NCBI GenBank assembly: GCA_903813345.2
Contig: CAIIXF020000009.1
Location: forward strand, 4,894,030-4,958,029
DNA length: 64,000 nucleotides
Direction: 5' to 3'
DNA from: Owenia fusiformis
Lineage: Eukaryota; Annelida; Polychaeta; Sabellida; Oweniidae
The position numbers and the translations under genes are program-made. The notes beneath the pieces are model-generated. The model saw only the letters and a program-made list of their open reading frames with translations. It was not told the origin of the DNA and did not search any database. Positions 34,922 through 47,306 of the stretch are shown here, piece by piece (position 1 is the first letter of the stretch; every line of letters starts with the position of its first letter).

Positions 34922-37258
34922 GAACAATTGTATATGGATAATTGGATATGTAATATTATGATCCCCCCTCCCCCTGGGATTACTTATGTAAGAAAATGTG
35001 GCAACTCATTTATGTCTCCAAGAGAAAAGCAAGTGACTGGCACTATATGAAGTACACTCTATAAACCATACATTTTCAAGGTAGTCTTGCACCAAGCCAA
35101 TGTACACCCCTCCCCATTAAGAATGTGGGGATAGGGGCTTGTAAAAAGACTATTTGCCAAGTTACAAATTGCCATACTTGCAAATTAACTAACACCAAGA
35201 AACAGCAACATGATCAAACCAGATCATTGAGATCAGAGCATTTTCTATATAATGTAATTATATATCATGAAGTTTGTATTCAGTAAAGATAACGTTTACT
35301 TTTAAGGTTAGAGTAAATATATAAATGGTAATCCACATTCCACACTAACTTCTCTCTCTTTAGAATAAAGAACTGTTAGTAGAACAGAGAGGACAATGAG
35401 TTTTTAAATATGAAGATAGATCAATGAAAATGCTTCGGGGTTATCAGAGGCTAAGAGAAAGAAACAAACTTATCTCTCGCAACTTTAAAATATCTGACTG
35501 AAAACATTGCTTGACGGCTCATTCATACAATGTTTCAAAAATGTGTTATAACTTTTCAGCAGACAATGTTTGGTGGTTGGTGGTCAGTGTTTGGCAGTTG
35601 GCGTTTGACATTCAGCATCCAGAACAAATGGCAGGTGGTAACATTTTGCATGTTAATGCCTTGTGTAACAATGATATTTGACAAAAGTATATGCATAAAA
35701 ACATGATAGTCTACATATATGTTGGTAATTTAAAAAAATGGAATTCATTATTATGGCAATACAGAAAGTGAACATTCTCCCATAAATTATGTTTTTACTG
35801 GAATGTGTTCTTGAATGATTACCCACAATGCAATACTCGAAGAGAACATCTTTATACCTCTTAATCTATTGGGTCTTTTTTGTTTACTTTTACATGATAT
35901 TGAATATATTTTATGCTTAAATCATATTAAAAATTGATTTTTATTCAAAATAATACTAAGACATATACATTTATCCAATACTTTTTGAAATATTACCATT
36001 CAAGGGAAGCATGACATTTCTCATTTCGAAGGTCTCATGTTATTACACAGAGTTGCATACCCTTCGAATTGAAAGCCCATGATTGTTTTTAATATTTTAC
36101 TTGTAATTTTTGTCACAAAAATATAGATAGCATTGTGTGTTCTAAAATGCCATACAGTGCCACAAATATTCCAAAAATCTTTGCTGAATGGAAAACATAG
36201 CCAGGTTATGACGGATTTGACAGTTGAACAGTTGCAAGTATTGCTAAGGCTTATATTGAATAACTAAATTTATAGAAATGTGTAATTCAGAGTGAGTTAG
36301 TCTTTTTTCTGATTCTACCTTCAATAATAATACCAAGAAAAAATAGTTGCCATAACAATATGCTACCACTTCTTGATGGTGAACTAAATGTATAAATGCC
36401 ATATGACAGACAAATTGATGATCAGACAGAGACATTCCCTACCTGAAGTTTGTTGGGATAATTACTGTAAAACAATTTGTGGTAGTAATTCTCTCAGATT
36501 TTTACATTTGGTTTTGCATACTCATGTCTTCGTTATTTTTGCAAATTCCTCAATTCATGCCAGGAATACAATTTTGAATTTACATCATCCTGAATTCAGG
36601 ATTTCACACTCACACGAAAATACGAAAAATTAAAATGGAGTCGAATTTAATTTACAGAACTCTTGTCAAATCGTCTATGACTTTATAGCAACAAATAACA
36701 TTTTAAGTATATGTGCAGAAACAATTTTATTGCAAATGTAATAAACATATTAGATCATTACAACTTAGTTTATTTAATTCAAATTAGAACAGAAAATACA
36801 TAAAGAGTCAATACATTTTAAACATAAGGCAATACATTTAATGTACACACTATATCAAGATTTAATCTTTATAGTAGAAGTTTTGAAGGACTTATTTCTA
36901 TATAACTACTGGTAACCTAGTTTTGAGACTAAAATCAGCATTAAACAACTATTGTAACCGTTTATCAAAAATAGCTTTCATAAAAAATCTACTCAAAAAA
37001 GTTCTAAACAACCTAATAAACCTAATAAACAAAGCCCGCCATGCTTAATCTAAGGAGATATTTAATGTCATGATATTTCAATATCACAAAAATTCATGAA
37101 ATAATTCAAAGTGTTGTATTCAGTCAGGTGACCAGCAACAATAAAACATGACAAATTAGTCTGTGTATATGAATCGATGATTATCTCAATTTGAGCTATT
37201 TACTGGAACTGAGCCTAAGATTGGCACAATTTGTAAATGTGTACATTTGTATAATATA
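34922..37258. other. Unit 3 right part, no gene recognised
   Basis: Equivalent of 5060-8186 in unit 1 with an empty E2 site near 35248. Only duplicated non-coding DNA is seen. Confidence 0.45.
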
Positions 37259-37333
37259 CAGGGTGGGCCAAAAGAGGTACACTCATTTTATTCTTGCAAG
37301 TTCAGATGGGTTGATGTTTTCTGACCCACCCTG
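37259..37333. repeat. 75-bp hairpin element, unit 3
   Basis: CAGGGTGGGCCA and TGACCCACCCTG ends, the same element as at 8187-8261 and 21565-21639. Confidence 0.5.
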
Positions 37334-38859
37334 TGCTTTGAAAATCACAAACATGAAGTCATTTGTCAGTTCACCAACACATTGTTTGGCTCTTTGATGG
37401 AACAATGCTCAGTATTCAGTATTTGCATGGATGTTATGCAAAAAAAGTAAAAATCTGAATGGCTTTATGAATGTGATTTATGATTTACAAGGCTATGGTT
37501 ATGAGGTAAATAATGTTTTTAAATGTACGAACAGATAACAACCTGATTCAATAACTTGCTATCAGATAAAGGAGGGAATCACCCAAGATTCATAGCAATA
37601 CCCTGCTATATTACAGAATTCGCCATTAAATACCCATAATCCTTTTCATGCCGTCTGAAAACTTTCATTCACTGGTGAACAAAAATAACTCCCAGCAGAC
37701 AAATAAATAAAGTTTGATCTCCAATCTTCACACAAAAAAGGATTTGAACAAGGAAATTGTGGAGAACTGAAATGCACCCAGTTTTATGCATCAAAAGGAT
37801 CTATTACTTTTTGAGTAAAGTAAACCATATATCTGCAACTTAGCTGCATTATGGGGGAGCCCATTGTCTCCTAAAGGAGAAGTCCCATTGTACTGTATAT
37901 AGTTTTGCCACCTTAAGTTGAATTCAATTATTAACGGAATGCAGATATCTTTCATCCATTTGACCTTGACCTTCTTATCTTGCACACACCCTTTATTTAT
38001 TTTACCTCAACTTACAGATATCCTTTAACCTCTTGCCAGTATTTGGCATTTCATTTCTTGAATATACCATATGTGATGGTCGTTTTGGTAATTGTATTAA
38101 GGTGAGTCCACTTTATGTAAACACATTCAAAACTTTATTTGTGTGAACTGGAAAAATGTTGTCAAAGCTGGAGCCATTTGGGTGAAAAATTCTGAACCGG
38201 TTTTCTTGTCGCTCTGATTGGTCAAGAGGCGAACTATCTGACCTTCTCAACTTTAAGCAAGTTAGGTACACCGTAAACTGATATATACTGATTGTTCATA
38301 ATTTACACACATAACAATAACTGTAAGATTAAACCATTAAATGTGTAAATGCATATTAAACTTATTACATCGAATCAAACTTCGTAAAATTACAATCCAA
38401 AATGTAGAAATAGTTCCAAATATGTAACAGATAGAGGAATACAAACACTGTTATATTACATGTTTTTAAGTATGAAAAGCCATAAGCTCGACTGTTCATC
38501 ACATGTGTATTGAATACTACACTAAATATACACTGTACGCCTAGCTATAACTATAAATGCCTAGCTACTGGACCTACAAAAGCTTAATTTCAAATATGAA
38601 TATAAAATTCTCAGCATTTTTACTGCAATGTAATGCATATTGGTATGTTCGGGAAGCTCCTACGTCATATTTATCGCGGCTCTACAAATTTGCATTATTT
38701 GAGGTGAATAAAATACAGAGTGCACACAATAGTGGTCAACTACAGTTTACTGTATGTACACTATTGTATTGGAGCAAACTGTATGATTTAACCAAAATTT
38801 ACAAAGAACCCTTTTTTCCATAATTCTACCATTTTACCCTTTTACTGTGCACTTTAATC

Positions 38860-38865
38860 TTTATT
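38860..38865 (-). promoter_or_regulatory. Candidate polyadenylation signal of RhoGDI copy 4
   Basis: TTTATT reads AATAAA on the minus strand, about 430 bp past the stop codon at 39296-39298. It is kept in units 1 to 4. Confidence 0.35.
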
Positions 38866-39295
38866 GACATGTCCTGTAATATTGTTTTGAGAAAAATTAT
38901 ACGAATTAAGTCAAACACATATTTGTTATGAAGTTGATTGTTAATATTTTTAAGACATTTATGTGTGTTTGTGATAAATGTGAAAACATGGGAAAATGGG
39001 AAATTCCGGCCAATTTTGATCATCTTGTGTTCACTTGAAAATATTAGCGCACGTAAAATGAATCCTTCATACACAATGATATGTTGCGTTCATCCATCAA
39101 ATATGCTCGTTCCTTTAACCCCTGTAAACCCCTAGCTCCACCTATTGCATCTTTTCCACAATCGTCCAACAAGACAAGACAACCGAACAAAACATTACAA
39201 TTTATGAATCCATTAAGTCAAATATTACATCCCATCTTGCATTTATGTTCCAATTGGAACGTGATTGGCAATGGTTGCGTTACATTCAGTCATAA

Positions 39296-42200
39296 TTAAT
39301 CATTCCAATCCTTGGCGATCTTGAATGCCCACTCCCATTTTAAATGTTCATTTTTGTCATCATCGGTGAAGAGACTTTTCACAGTGTATTCACCCCGGGC
39401 TAGCATCCCAGAGGGAGCCTCATCTGTGGGAGTACTATAGATGTGTTCTTCTTCGCGCGGGGCATAAGCCCCAACCATGTAGTTGGTCTTGTCAACTGAA
39501 ACATAAAGTGGACATATACATTATATATAATTGTGATTGGTTGTAAAGCTATCAGATATACAGTGTATAAGGGTAATACAAAGATTAAACCACTAGTACT
39601 GATGAATTTTATTAAGGGAACTTTCTAATACATCTGCCAAGCTATCTGACCCTAATTAGCCACCTGGTGGTGAAACTGGTAACTAACTACTCGCATCTTG
39701 GTTATTGCACCAATTAAAATTCAGATTTTTGATTTGTTTTCAAAGGAAAGTATCGCAACAGATTTCGGACAGTCATATGTTGGATTTTGGCTATTTTCTG
39801 AGGATTTAAACAGGTGCATGTTAGACCAATGCATTACCTCCAGGAAAAGCACTCCTAGAGATGATAAAGTAATTTTGACATATTTATACATATATACATA
39901 TTTTTACCTATTGGATTGAAACAAAAGGCATTAACATATGTCAAAATGTCACCAAATGTTAAGTTATTGCAAATTGTTAGACGCTGAACTCTGAATACCT
40001 TCAACTGTCATAGAAATGTTGGAGACCATAACAATATAACACCACTTCAAATATTTTGTGGTGGGGACATAAAAATAAACTTGACTAGTTTTCTAAGATT
40101 ACAATTCATATCTTCAAAAATGTGAATTCTGCATAAAATATTCCTCGTGCATGCTTTATATACATACATATTAATTAAACTTTTGACAAAGTAGCAGCCA
40201 CAAAATCCAAATAGATTTGCAAATATTTCACTTTGGGAACTAAAGGACACATTTGGGACGGGGTCAAATTGAGAAGATTGTGAGATATAAATACTGTTTC
40301 CATGGTAACCATATAAGTCAGAGATTGGAAATTTCTGGCACTGACTAACCATGGCATGCCCTACCCACTATAAAATGATGAATATCTGATATGCATTAGT
40401 ATTCTTTTTATTGGGTGGTATTAAAGTACCCCCAAGGTTTTGTTGGGGTAGGGGTATAAATTGGCCTGAGGGCCTTCTGCCACCCCTACATAAAGTCCAA
40501 CTATCCAGAAAGTGTCCAGCATAATCATACAGATTGTTTGAAATATGTTGGAATGTGTGACCTTCCATGAAAAGCAGAATGCATTTCTAGAGCACTTCTA
40601 CAGAATAGTCCACAGTCTAATAGTATAATTTAAGTTTTTAATGATTTAAGATGATTATGAAATTGTAAACGAATTGAAACATTTTTTTAAATAAACTTTT
40701 CAATCAATATTGGGACCTATTTGAAAAAAGAATAAACTAGTTTGTAAGATACATGTAGTTATATTTAAATATTTGTTTAACAATGCATTTTACAGTATAA
40801 CTTTAGAATTATGTATTGTAATTGATTTTGTGAGGAAGTCAATTGTTTTGGCTTGAAACACAATAAAATCTTGAATCTTAGTACAATAACAAACCTTGCA
40901 CTCCTTTTCTGCAAGTCTTGTGCACATATCTTAAGCCCATAACAATCTCACGCTGCACGAAAAAATGTACTTTAAGTTTAAAGGTCACGCCCTCTTTGAT
41001 GGTCACTCTCTGTTTCTTGAGAGTTTCTATGTCTTCTGGAAATGAAATGAAACTGGTTAATGTTAAGAATAATCATGATACAACAGAAAACATTTCAAAG
41101 AATAATGACACAAAAGAATACATTTCAAAGAATAATGACACAACAGAACACATTTCCAAGAATTATGCCACAACAGAATAATTTTTCAATAATTACTAGT
41201 ATGACACAACAGAATACATTTTCAAGAATTATGACACAACAGAATACATTTTCAAGAATTATGACACAACAAAATACATTTCAAAGAATTATGACACAAC
41301 AGAATACATTTTCAAGAATTATGACACAAAAAAATACATTTCAAAGAATTATGACACAACAGAATACATTTCAAAGAATAATGACACAACAGAATACATT
41401 TCAAAGAATTATGACACAACAGAATACATTTCAAAGAATAATGACAAGACAGAATACATTTCAAAGAATAATGACAAGACAGAATACATTTCAAAGAATA
41501 ATGACACAACAGAATACATTTCAAAGAATTATGACACAACAGAATACATTTCAAAGAATAATGACAAGACAGAATACATTTCAAAGAATAATGACACAAC
41601 AGAATAATTTCAAAGAATGACACAAATGATTATACATGTACAAAGGATTATGATGCAGATAATTATGAAACGTACAAAGGATTATGACAAAAAAAACGTA
41701 GTATAAAAAAAATGTTACCACTACTGATCAAAACATGAAAATAGACACGACTGTGGAACTTACTAGTTAAATCTAAATCTACATCAGGTCTACCCTCTGT
41801 ACAGAAACTCAGCTTCGTGACAATAACTTTCCTTGGATCCTCAGGGACTGAAACAAATGAACACCTTGTATTAACATCCTCCTAACCAGGTGTCTAGAAT
41901 CCGTACCTCCTTCTTCCCCCTGCTATAACCAATTTGGAAGCGCCCAATTTAACTGAGTCATATGATCTTAAACTTAGCGCAATGATACATGATTTCTGTT
42001 GCAGTGTTGCGACAGAAAATCAGATTGCGAGTTCTTAATCAGGGAAATGGTAACTGCTTATCGCAGGGGGTTAAAAGAAAGAATATATTCTGGATTTTGA
42101 AGCCCTGTGATCGGAGGATGGATATTAAAAATATCTTTTTTTTAAATACACTTGAGGGGTTTCACTAGAAGTTCTCAAAACAAAATTAATGGAAACATAA

Positions 42201-44071
42201 GTTTAACATGGAAAAATTGGAAGTCCCTAAAAACAAAAGGCGATTTTGAGAAAACAACTGGTGAAAATTGATTATTGCCTGCTGCAAATGAAACCCCTGT
42301 ACAAGTACTTATTTAACATATTTGTAGACTTGGGACAATGGACAATGGACACACACTTAGCCTTATTGAAAATATTCCAAAATAAATAATCATAATTTCT
42401 TTTGTTTTGCATGTGGTTGGGAATGCTAATATCCAAACCCTTATTTCAAATGGGCCTTTATTATCAACCTTTAATATATTTCACTTGTTGGATTTACACT
42501 AAAGCCCTAAGATGTCTTTGGTAAAAACGTTTTAGCGTTAAAACGTTCTACATATGTAATGTAAATCCTGATTTTCTCAAGAGCTCCTGGCTAAGAGCGC
42601 TTAGCTAAAACGTTTTAGGACCCTAGTCATAGCCGAAACGTCATAGCATTAAAACATTTTACAAGCCAGTGTAAATCCATCAGATTTAGCTTAAGAGCTC
42701 TTAGCCCGGTTTTTTGCGTAGTCCTGAACGAAAAATTTGAAACTTTCTGTTTACATGTGTCGCAAGGTCCTTTCTCGTCTCTTATCCCTTGTTCCCAATA
42801 TCATCCCAAAAATATCAAGAAGAACTAATTTGCCTGGCGATCTATCATAACCCTAATATATGCACAAAATCTTCCTGCTCTCTTTCATGCTTTTAACAAT
42901 GCTGTCTTTACAACATATTTTTGTACAGAAGCATTCTTTAGCACAAAGTATAGAAGCGGGAAATGAATAGTTATATTGACTGAACCGTCCAGCCAAGACG
43001 TCTTGGAATGTCGCGTGTAGTGTAAATAGGGCTATTAAAACTCTCCGAGTCTGATCAAATATATTCTTCAAACAGCATTAAAAAATATTAATCAGGGGAA
43101 TTTTGAATGGGTTTTGCTTCACCAAAAAGTATCAACATTTATGTAGTCAAAAGAAATTAAGTATTTCTATAAGGTACAATGCTATACAGAGATATGTACC
43201 ATAATATTTAACCTTATTCATAAAAATATCTAAGCACAAATGCCAAGGTGAAATGACCAAAAGTTGTAATGGAACTTAGCAAGAAAAAGCAAGCTCTAAG
43301 TCATAGATACTAGTATTCCGTAATTCCGCGGCGTGGACGGAATTTGACAAAACTTCAATTTTTTGCAGAATCCCTGATTTTCATGAAAATCCCGCGGAAT
43401 TACCAGAATTTCCAGAAATTACATATTTTACGATCTCCTACCTTTTGCGGGGTATTTGAAGAGTGTCTGTTTATGTCCAACAATCAATCATTATTGAGTA
43501 CAAGTACGATTTCACCGTGAAATTCAACATTCTATCACGTTTAAATTCGCTAAAGCGAGTTCGCTAATGACGCGCAGTTCTTACCTAGAAAGTAGCTAAC
43601 TTCCGTTTCCGTTTTACGTCAATTTTCATCGTTTTAAAAGATTGCAAAATTTGGACTTTTTTTGAAAATTTGTGCAGAATTTCAATTTTCTCCTTGCAGA
43701 ATTTGCTTTTTTTCTTGCAGAATTTTTTGCAGAATTTTGATTTTTTTCATGCAGAAAACTAGTATCTGTGCTAAGTGCATACCAGTCAAGAAAAACAAAC
43801 CCCATATATCCCAAAACCATGATCTAAAGAATATTGACATTTAAGCAATTTTGGAATGATTTTGCCATTCATTGATTTTTTTTCAAAATTCAAAAGTCGT
43901 GCACTTACAGAATATAACTTTTTCACCCGATGCCGCATCACCAAGCAGTTTTTTCTTGTAGTCCTCCAATGATTTATCATCTTTGTCTTTTTCCAGCATC
44001 TCATTCATCGTGACCTGCTTTGGTGGGACGTACCCTGGGGTTTCGATGTCAAGATCATCTTTTTCAGCCAT
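39296..44071 (-). CDS. ARHGDI: Rho GDP-dissociation inhibitor, intact copy 4
   Basis: Minus-strand exons 44071-43909, 41847-41764, 41035-40895 and 39495-39296 give 588 bases, 195 residues plus stop, near the usual 200 of RhoGDI. The protein begins MAEKDDLDIETPGYVPP; residues about 22-47 ([20 protein letters not shown]) match the N-terminal helical arm that contacts Rho switch regions. The rest fits the immunoglobulin-like prenyl-binding domain: [86 protein letters not shown]. The start context has A at -3 and G at +4. The product would sequester prenylated Rho, Rac or Cdc42 in the cytosol. It is the only copy with start, frame and all splice sites, and probably the parent of the array. Confidence 0.9.
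41064..41634. repeat. 30-bp intronic minisatellite, unit 4
   Basis: About eighteen units of the intron 2 repeat, the longest of the four arrays, beginning about 30 bp from the exon 3 acceptor (41036-41037). Variants with GACAAGACAG alternate with GACACAACAG in the distal half. Confidence 0.9.
42487..43055. mobile_element. Insertion in intron 1 of the intact RhoGDI, TIR-like ends
   Basis: Absent from units 1-3, where cactt is followed directly by the aaatatattc region. ATTTACACTA (42492-42501) and TAGTGTAAAT (43018-43027) are perfect 10-bp inverted repeats near the edges. A second inverted partner, AGTGTAAATCC at 42668-42678, matches GGATTTACACT at the left end and suggests a smaller 190-bp element inside or beside it. 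No target duplication could be fixed. Confidence 0.55.
43220..43829. mobile_element. Second insertion in intron 1 of the intact RhoGDI
   Basis: Roughly 610 bp present only in unit 4; the flanking cttattca and gaatattgacatt are adjacent in the other units. It contains atagatactagta near 43303-43315 and the inverted match actagtatctgtgct near 43758-43772, and repeated TTGCAGAATTT motifs at 43665-43740. It resembles a decayed inverted-repeat element; ends are approximate. Confidence 0.5.
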
Positions 44072-45237
44072 GTTGACTTATTTGGTTCCCTTAAAATAAT
44101 CAAAAGTGAATGGTGGATTGATATGTGTGTTCTACATGATCAGTTTAATGTGTAATGTCTTTTTTAGCAAAAAGACATGTCAAATGAGAGAAAAACAACA
44201 AAATCATTCGACCAAGGAAGTTTTTCAATTATCCATTGTAGGCACTTCTTCGCTGATAACTTTCTATATAGGTAAAACAAAGTAATGTTAACCAATGCTC
44301 TAACTCAAGTATATTAAGATATAATCTGTTTACTTGGAGATTAAAGATATACACCAAGTACATTATACCTTGATATTAAATGTATCAATATACATATATA
44401 AATACTGAAGGATACAGTATATTATGTAGCCTTATCAGCCTATCGAGACTTCTCACATAGGATTACGTAATATAAAATCGTTATATTTTTGGCATAACCA
44501 TTTTTTGGCACAAACCTTTCAACTTAATATGAAGGAAATTCTACGAAATTTGAGTTTTTGGTATATCGTTCGTACATGTAGGTGGTGGTACGTGTTTGCT
44601 GCTAAATACTTGGTTCACAGTGTTCTAGTTTACGTTATATGATAGAAAAAGTTTTTATACATTTTTCTAAAAAAAAGTTATATCCCAAAGACCTGAGAGG
44701 CCTATCAACCTAATCATTAATGGTCAATAGTCCGAGAAGGCGTGGACATATTTTGACATAATATGGTATGACTCATTATAAGTATCTCCAGTAGTTATTA
44801 TTCCTAACCAATCATGTTCAATAATGTACAAAGAACTTATGTTCCAAAAAACAATTGCTTGAATATATGCATGTTAGTGTCATCCCATTCCCTAGAATAT
44901 AATTTTCAACAACGTTGATGTCCCAAAGTCTGAAGAAACCCTATTCTAACTATGGGTAATCTGAGAGGGCATGTGTGCTAACAAGATAATAAAAACATTC
45001 ATTGGCCTTTGATAACCTTTCTTCCTTGTAACACATAACATGTATGATGTTGCTGTGTGATTTGACTCCTCTATTACCTTCAAATACAGAAATAGTTCTA
45101 GTAGCTAATAGAGAGGTTAAGAACTTGTATATGGATAATTGGATATGTAATATTATGAACTCCCCCCCCCCTCTCCAGGGCTTACTGACAATTTAGAATG
45201 CAAAGATGCTGAAAATTAAAAATGTAAGAAAATCTGG

Positions 45238-45790
45238 CAACTGATTTATGTCAAACGCCAACTGCCTAACACTGACCACCAAACACCAAACATTGACTAT
45301 ACATTTTGTATATGCATAATAAAAACATAATTTGTGGGAGAATGTTCACTTTCTGTATTGTCATAATTATGATGAATTCCATTTTTTATTAAATTATCAA
45401 CATGTATGTAGACAATCAAGTTTTTATACATATACTTTTGTCAAATATCATTGTTACACAAGGCATTAACATGCAACATGTCACCACCTGCCATTTGTTC
45501 TGAAAATGTTTCGAGATTATCAGAGGCTAGGAGAAAAAAAACTTGTCTCTTTCACAACTTTAAAATATTTGACTGAGAACATTGCTTGATGGCTCATTCA
45601 TACAATGTTTCAAAAATTCATCATCATCCAAAAATGTGCTATAACTTTTCAGCAGTCAACGTTTGGTGGTTGTTGGTCAGTGTTTGGCAGGTGGTATTTG
45701 GCATTCAACATCTAGAACAAATGGCAGGTGGTGACATTTTGCAAGTTAATGCCTTGTGTAACAATGATATTTGACAAAAGTACATGTATA
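45238..45790. repeat. Inverted duplication at the right edge of the array
   Basis: About 45238-45497 is the reverse complement of unit sequence equivalent to 6480-6740 (for example aatttgtgggagaatgttc here against gaacattctcccacaaatt at 6690). It is followed by the same segment in direct orientation at about 45505-45790, after which similarity with the other units stops. Confidence 0.75.
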
Positions 45791-47237
45791 CATATATGCA
45801 GTATGAAATATTAAGGATACCAGAAAAATATAAATTGGTAAATTAACATTACATTACTATCATCTAATTCTTCTAAAACATTGCATTTAAACTTCCCTAT
45901 TATATCATGTTCCAATGTAACTATGGTAACACTCTCATTCTTTAGTCCTTCTATTTTCTTATCAAGCTTTCATTTCCTGACATCACTTGATATAATATTT
46001 CATTTTATTACTCTACATGGCATCATATCTCTATGGTAAAAACAGCATGAAAGGCAGGGACTTGAATTAGCATTGTAAGGGTACGCCTCAAAACAACTCT
46101 TACCTATTGGAAAGAAGCTAAAACCCCTTCCTCTCATCTATAAACAAAACTTCATATTGATTTCTTATTTTGATTTATCTGAAATCAGGAAATTGATGCT
46201 ACCATGGCAACCACCAGTTGCCACTAAAAATCAAAATTTTAGCTTTCATTTTATAAACTTTGGCAAATAATTACTTGTATTCATGTGTGAATTAATGGAA
46301 TAATATCACAAATGAAACGAAACAACTAGCAATCACTGTCTTATTGATCCCCCATTCTCTCTCACCACTGAAACAGTTTTGTAACTAGGCACATACTGAG
46401 GTTTTTTAATGATCCCTCGATCCTATCAATTTCATTATTATAACATTGTCGTACTGGGCACTTGCAGGTAATCAGTACCCTGGTCAAATACTACACTCCC
46501 CTCTGACTACCAATAATTTCATATCATCATGCTTCTCAGATCTTAATAGTCTCAATCGTAGCTTCTGTGGCATATTATATAATTTAGGCAGAAAATTTAC
46601 ATGTATATAGCGAGTCTTTTTTAGCTTTGTGGCATCAATAAGTTCGTAATTTGAAGAACAGCGCAGAAGAATTTTACTTCTGTCAGACAATAAATAGTAA
46701 CTCTGTCCAGTTCTCAATAATGGTTTGCAAGAAAAAAAATTATGAAAATATAAATATTATAATTTTTTCAATATATAATCAGATTATACAATGCTTATGC
46801 AAAATCAATTAATAATTTCTTATCTGAAGAGTATTGCAAAATTGTTGTCTTAAAAAGGGTAGGAATACTAAATGTGTCATTTCTCTTAGATAACAACTTT
46901 ATCACAATTTCTGAAGTAGACAGGTGAGGAAAATATTATATTTGCATTTATTACAAAGATATCTAGATCACTTCAATTCTGCAAAATTAAAGTACCTGCA
47001 ATGTATTATTTATACAAGGGGAGTTGTATTTTTATCGCTGAATATTGTAAAGTAATATAATATACACTGTAAATTTGAACCAAATCTTTAAGGACAATGT
47101 GTACTTTCTACCATTTTGATGACCATGTGCTTTTTCCAAATGAGCATAACTCATTCCAAACAAGGCCTAAATCTTTCACTTTTGTATAAAAGGAGCTTTA
47201 CTGTATACCCAGATTATTAATTGTGTTAATTTTTTTT
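45791..47237. other. Intergenic, no gene recognised
   Basis: Single-copy AT-rich DNA. A 77-codon frame on the minus strand (46484-46717) was examined and not accepted. No RNA gene or delimited element was seen. Confidence 0.4.
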
Positions 47238-47306
47238 TTCGAGGTCTCCTCTGCCGAAGGCAGCGCGAAGTAGGAGCGTAGCGACTACTTTGCGGGAGAC
47301 CTCGAA
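47238..47306. repeat. GC-rich three-stem inverted repeat
   Basis: TTCGAGGTCTCC (47238-47249) pairs with GGAGACCTCGAA (47295-47306). Enclosed are CTGCC-GAA-GGCAG (47251-47263) and GCGAAGTAG with CTACTTTGC (47265-47273, 47285-47293, one mismatch that is a wobble in RNA). The layout is a three-way junction, in GC-rich sequence inside an AT-rich region. It may be the end of a dispersed element or a structured RNA segment. Confidence 0.6.

Larger units (their letters stand above)
23191..38700. repeat. Tandem block unit 3 of the RhoGDI array
   Basis: Third copy of the block, 15510 bp from motif to motif, expanded by a DIRS-like element, three phased elements, a nested 278-bp element and a TTAA-flanked element. 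It shares the E1/E4 insertion and several small variants with unit 1, so units 1 and 3 seem closest to each other in the 3' half of the gene. Confidence 0.85.
38701..45790. repeat. Tandem block unit 4, truncated, with the intact RhoGDI
   Basis: Fourth copy. It aligns with the other units to about 45790 (equivalent to 6600 in unit 1) and lacks the following 3.2 kb. It is the most diverged in sequence, keeps the ancestral start codon, and contains two insertions of its own (42487-43055, 43220-43829). Confidence 0.8.

Noticed and set aside
41060-41620. 186-codon frame, repeated TQQNTFQRIM
   Set aside because: Translation of the same intronic minisatellite in unit 4; it lies in a RhoGDI intron.
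41064-41634. Possible CRISPR-like repeat array
   Set aside because: Units are directly adjacent with no variable spacers, and the genome is eukaryotic.
46484-46717. 77-codon minus-strand frame, KLKKTRYIHVNFLPKLYNM
   Set aside because: A faint resemblance to LINE ORF1-like proteins was considered, but no motif is convincing and no adjoining frame continues it.
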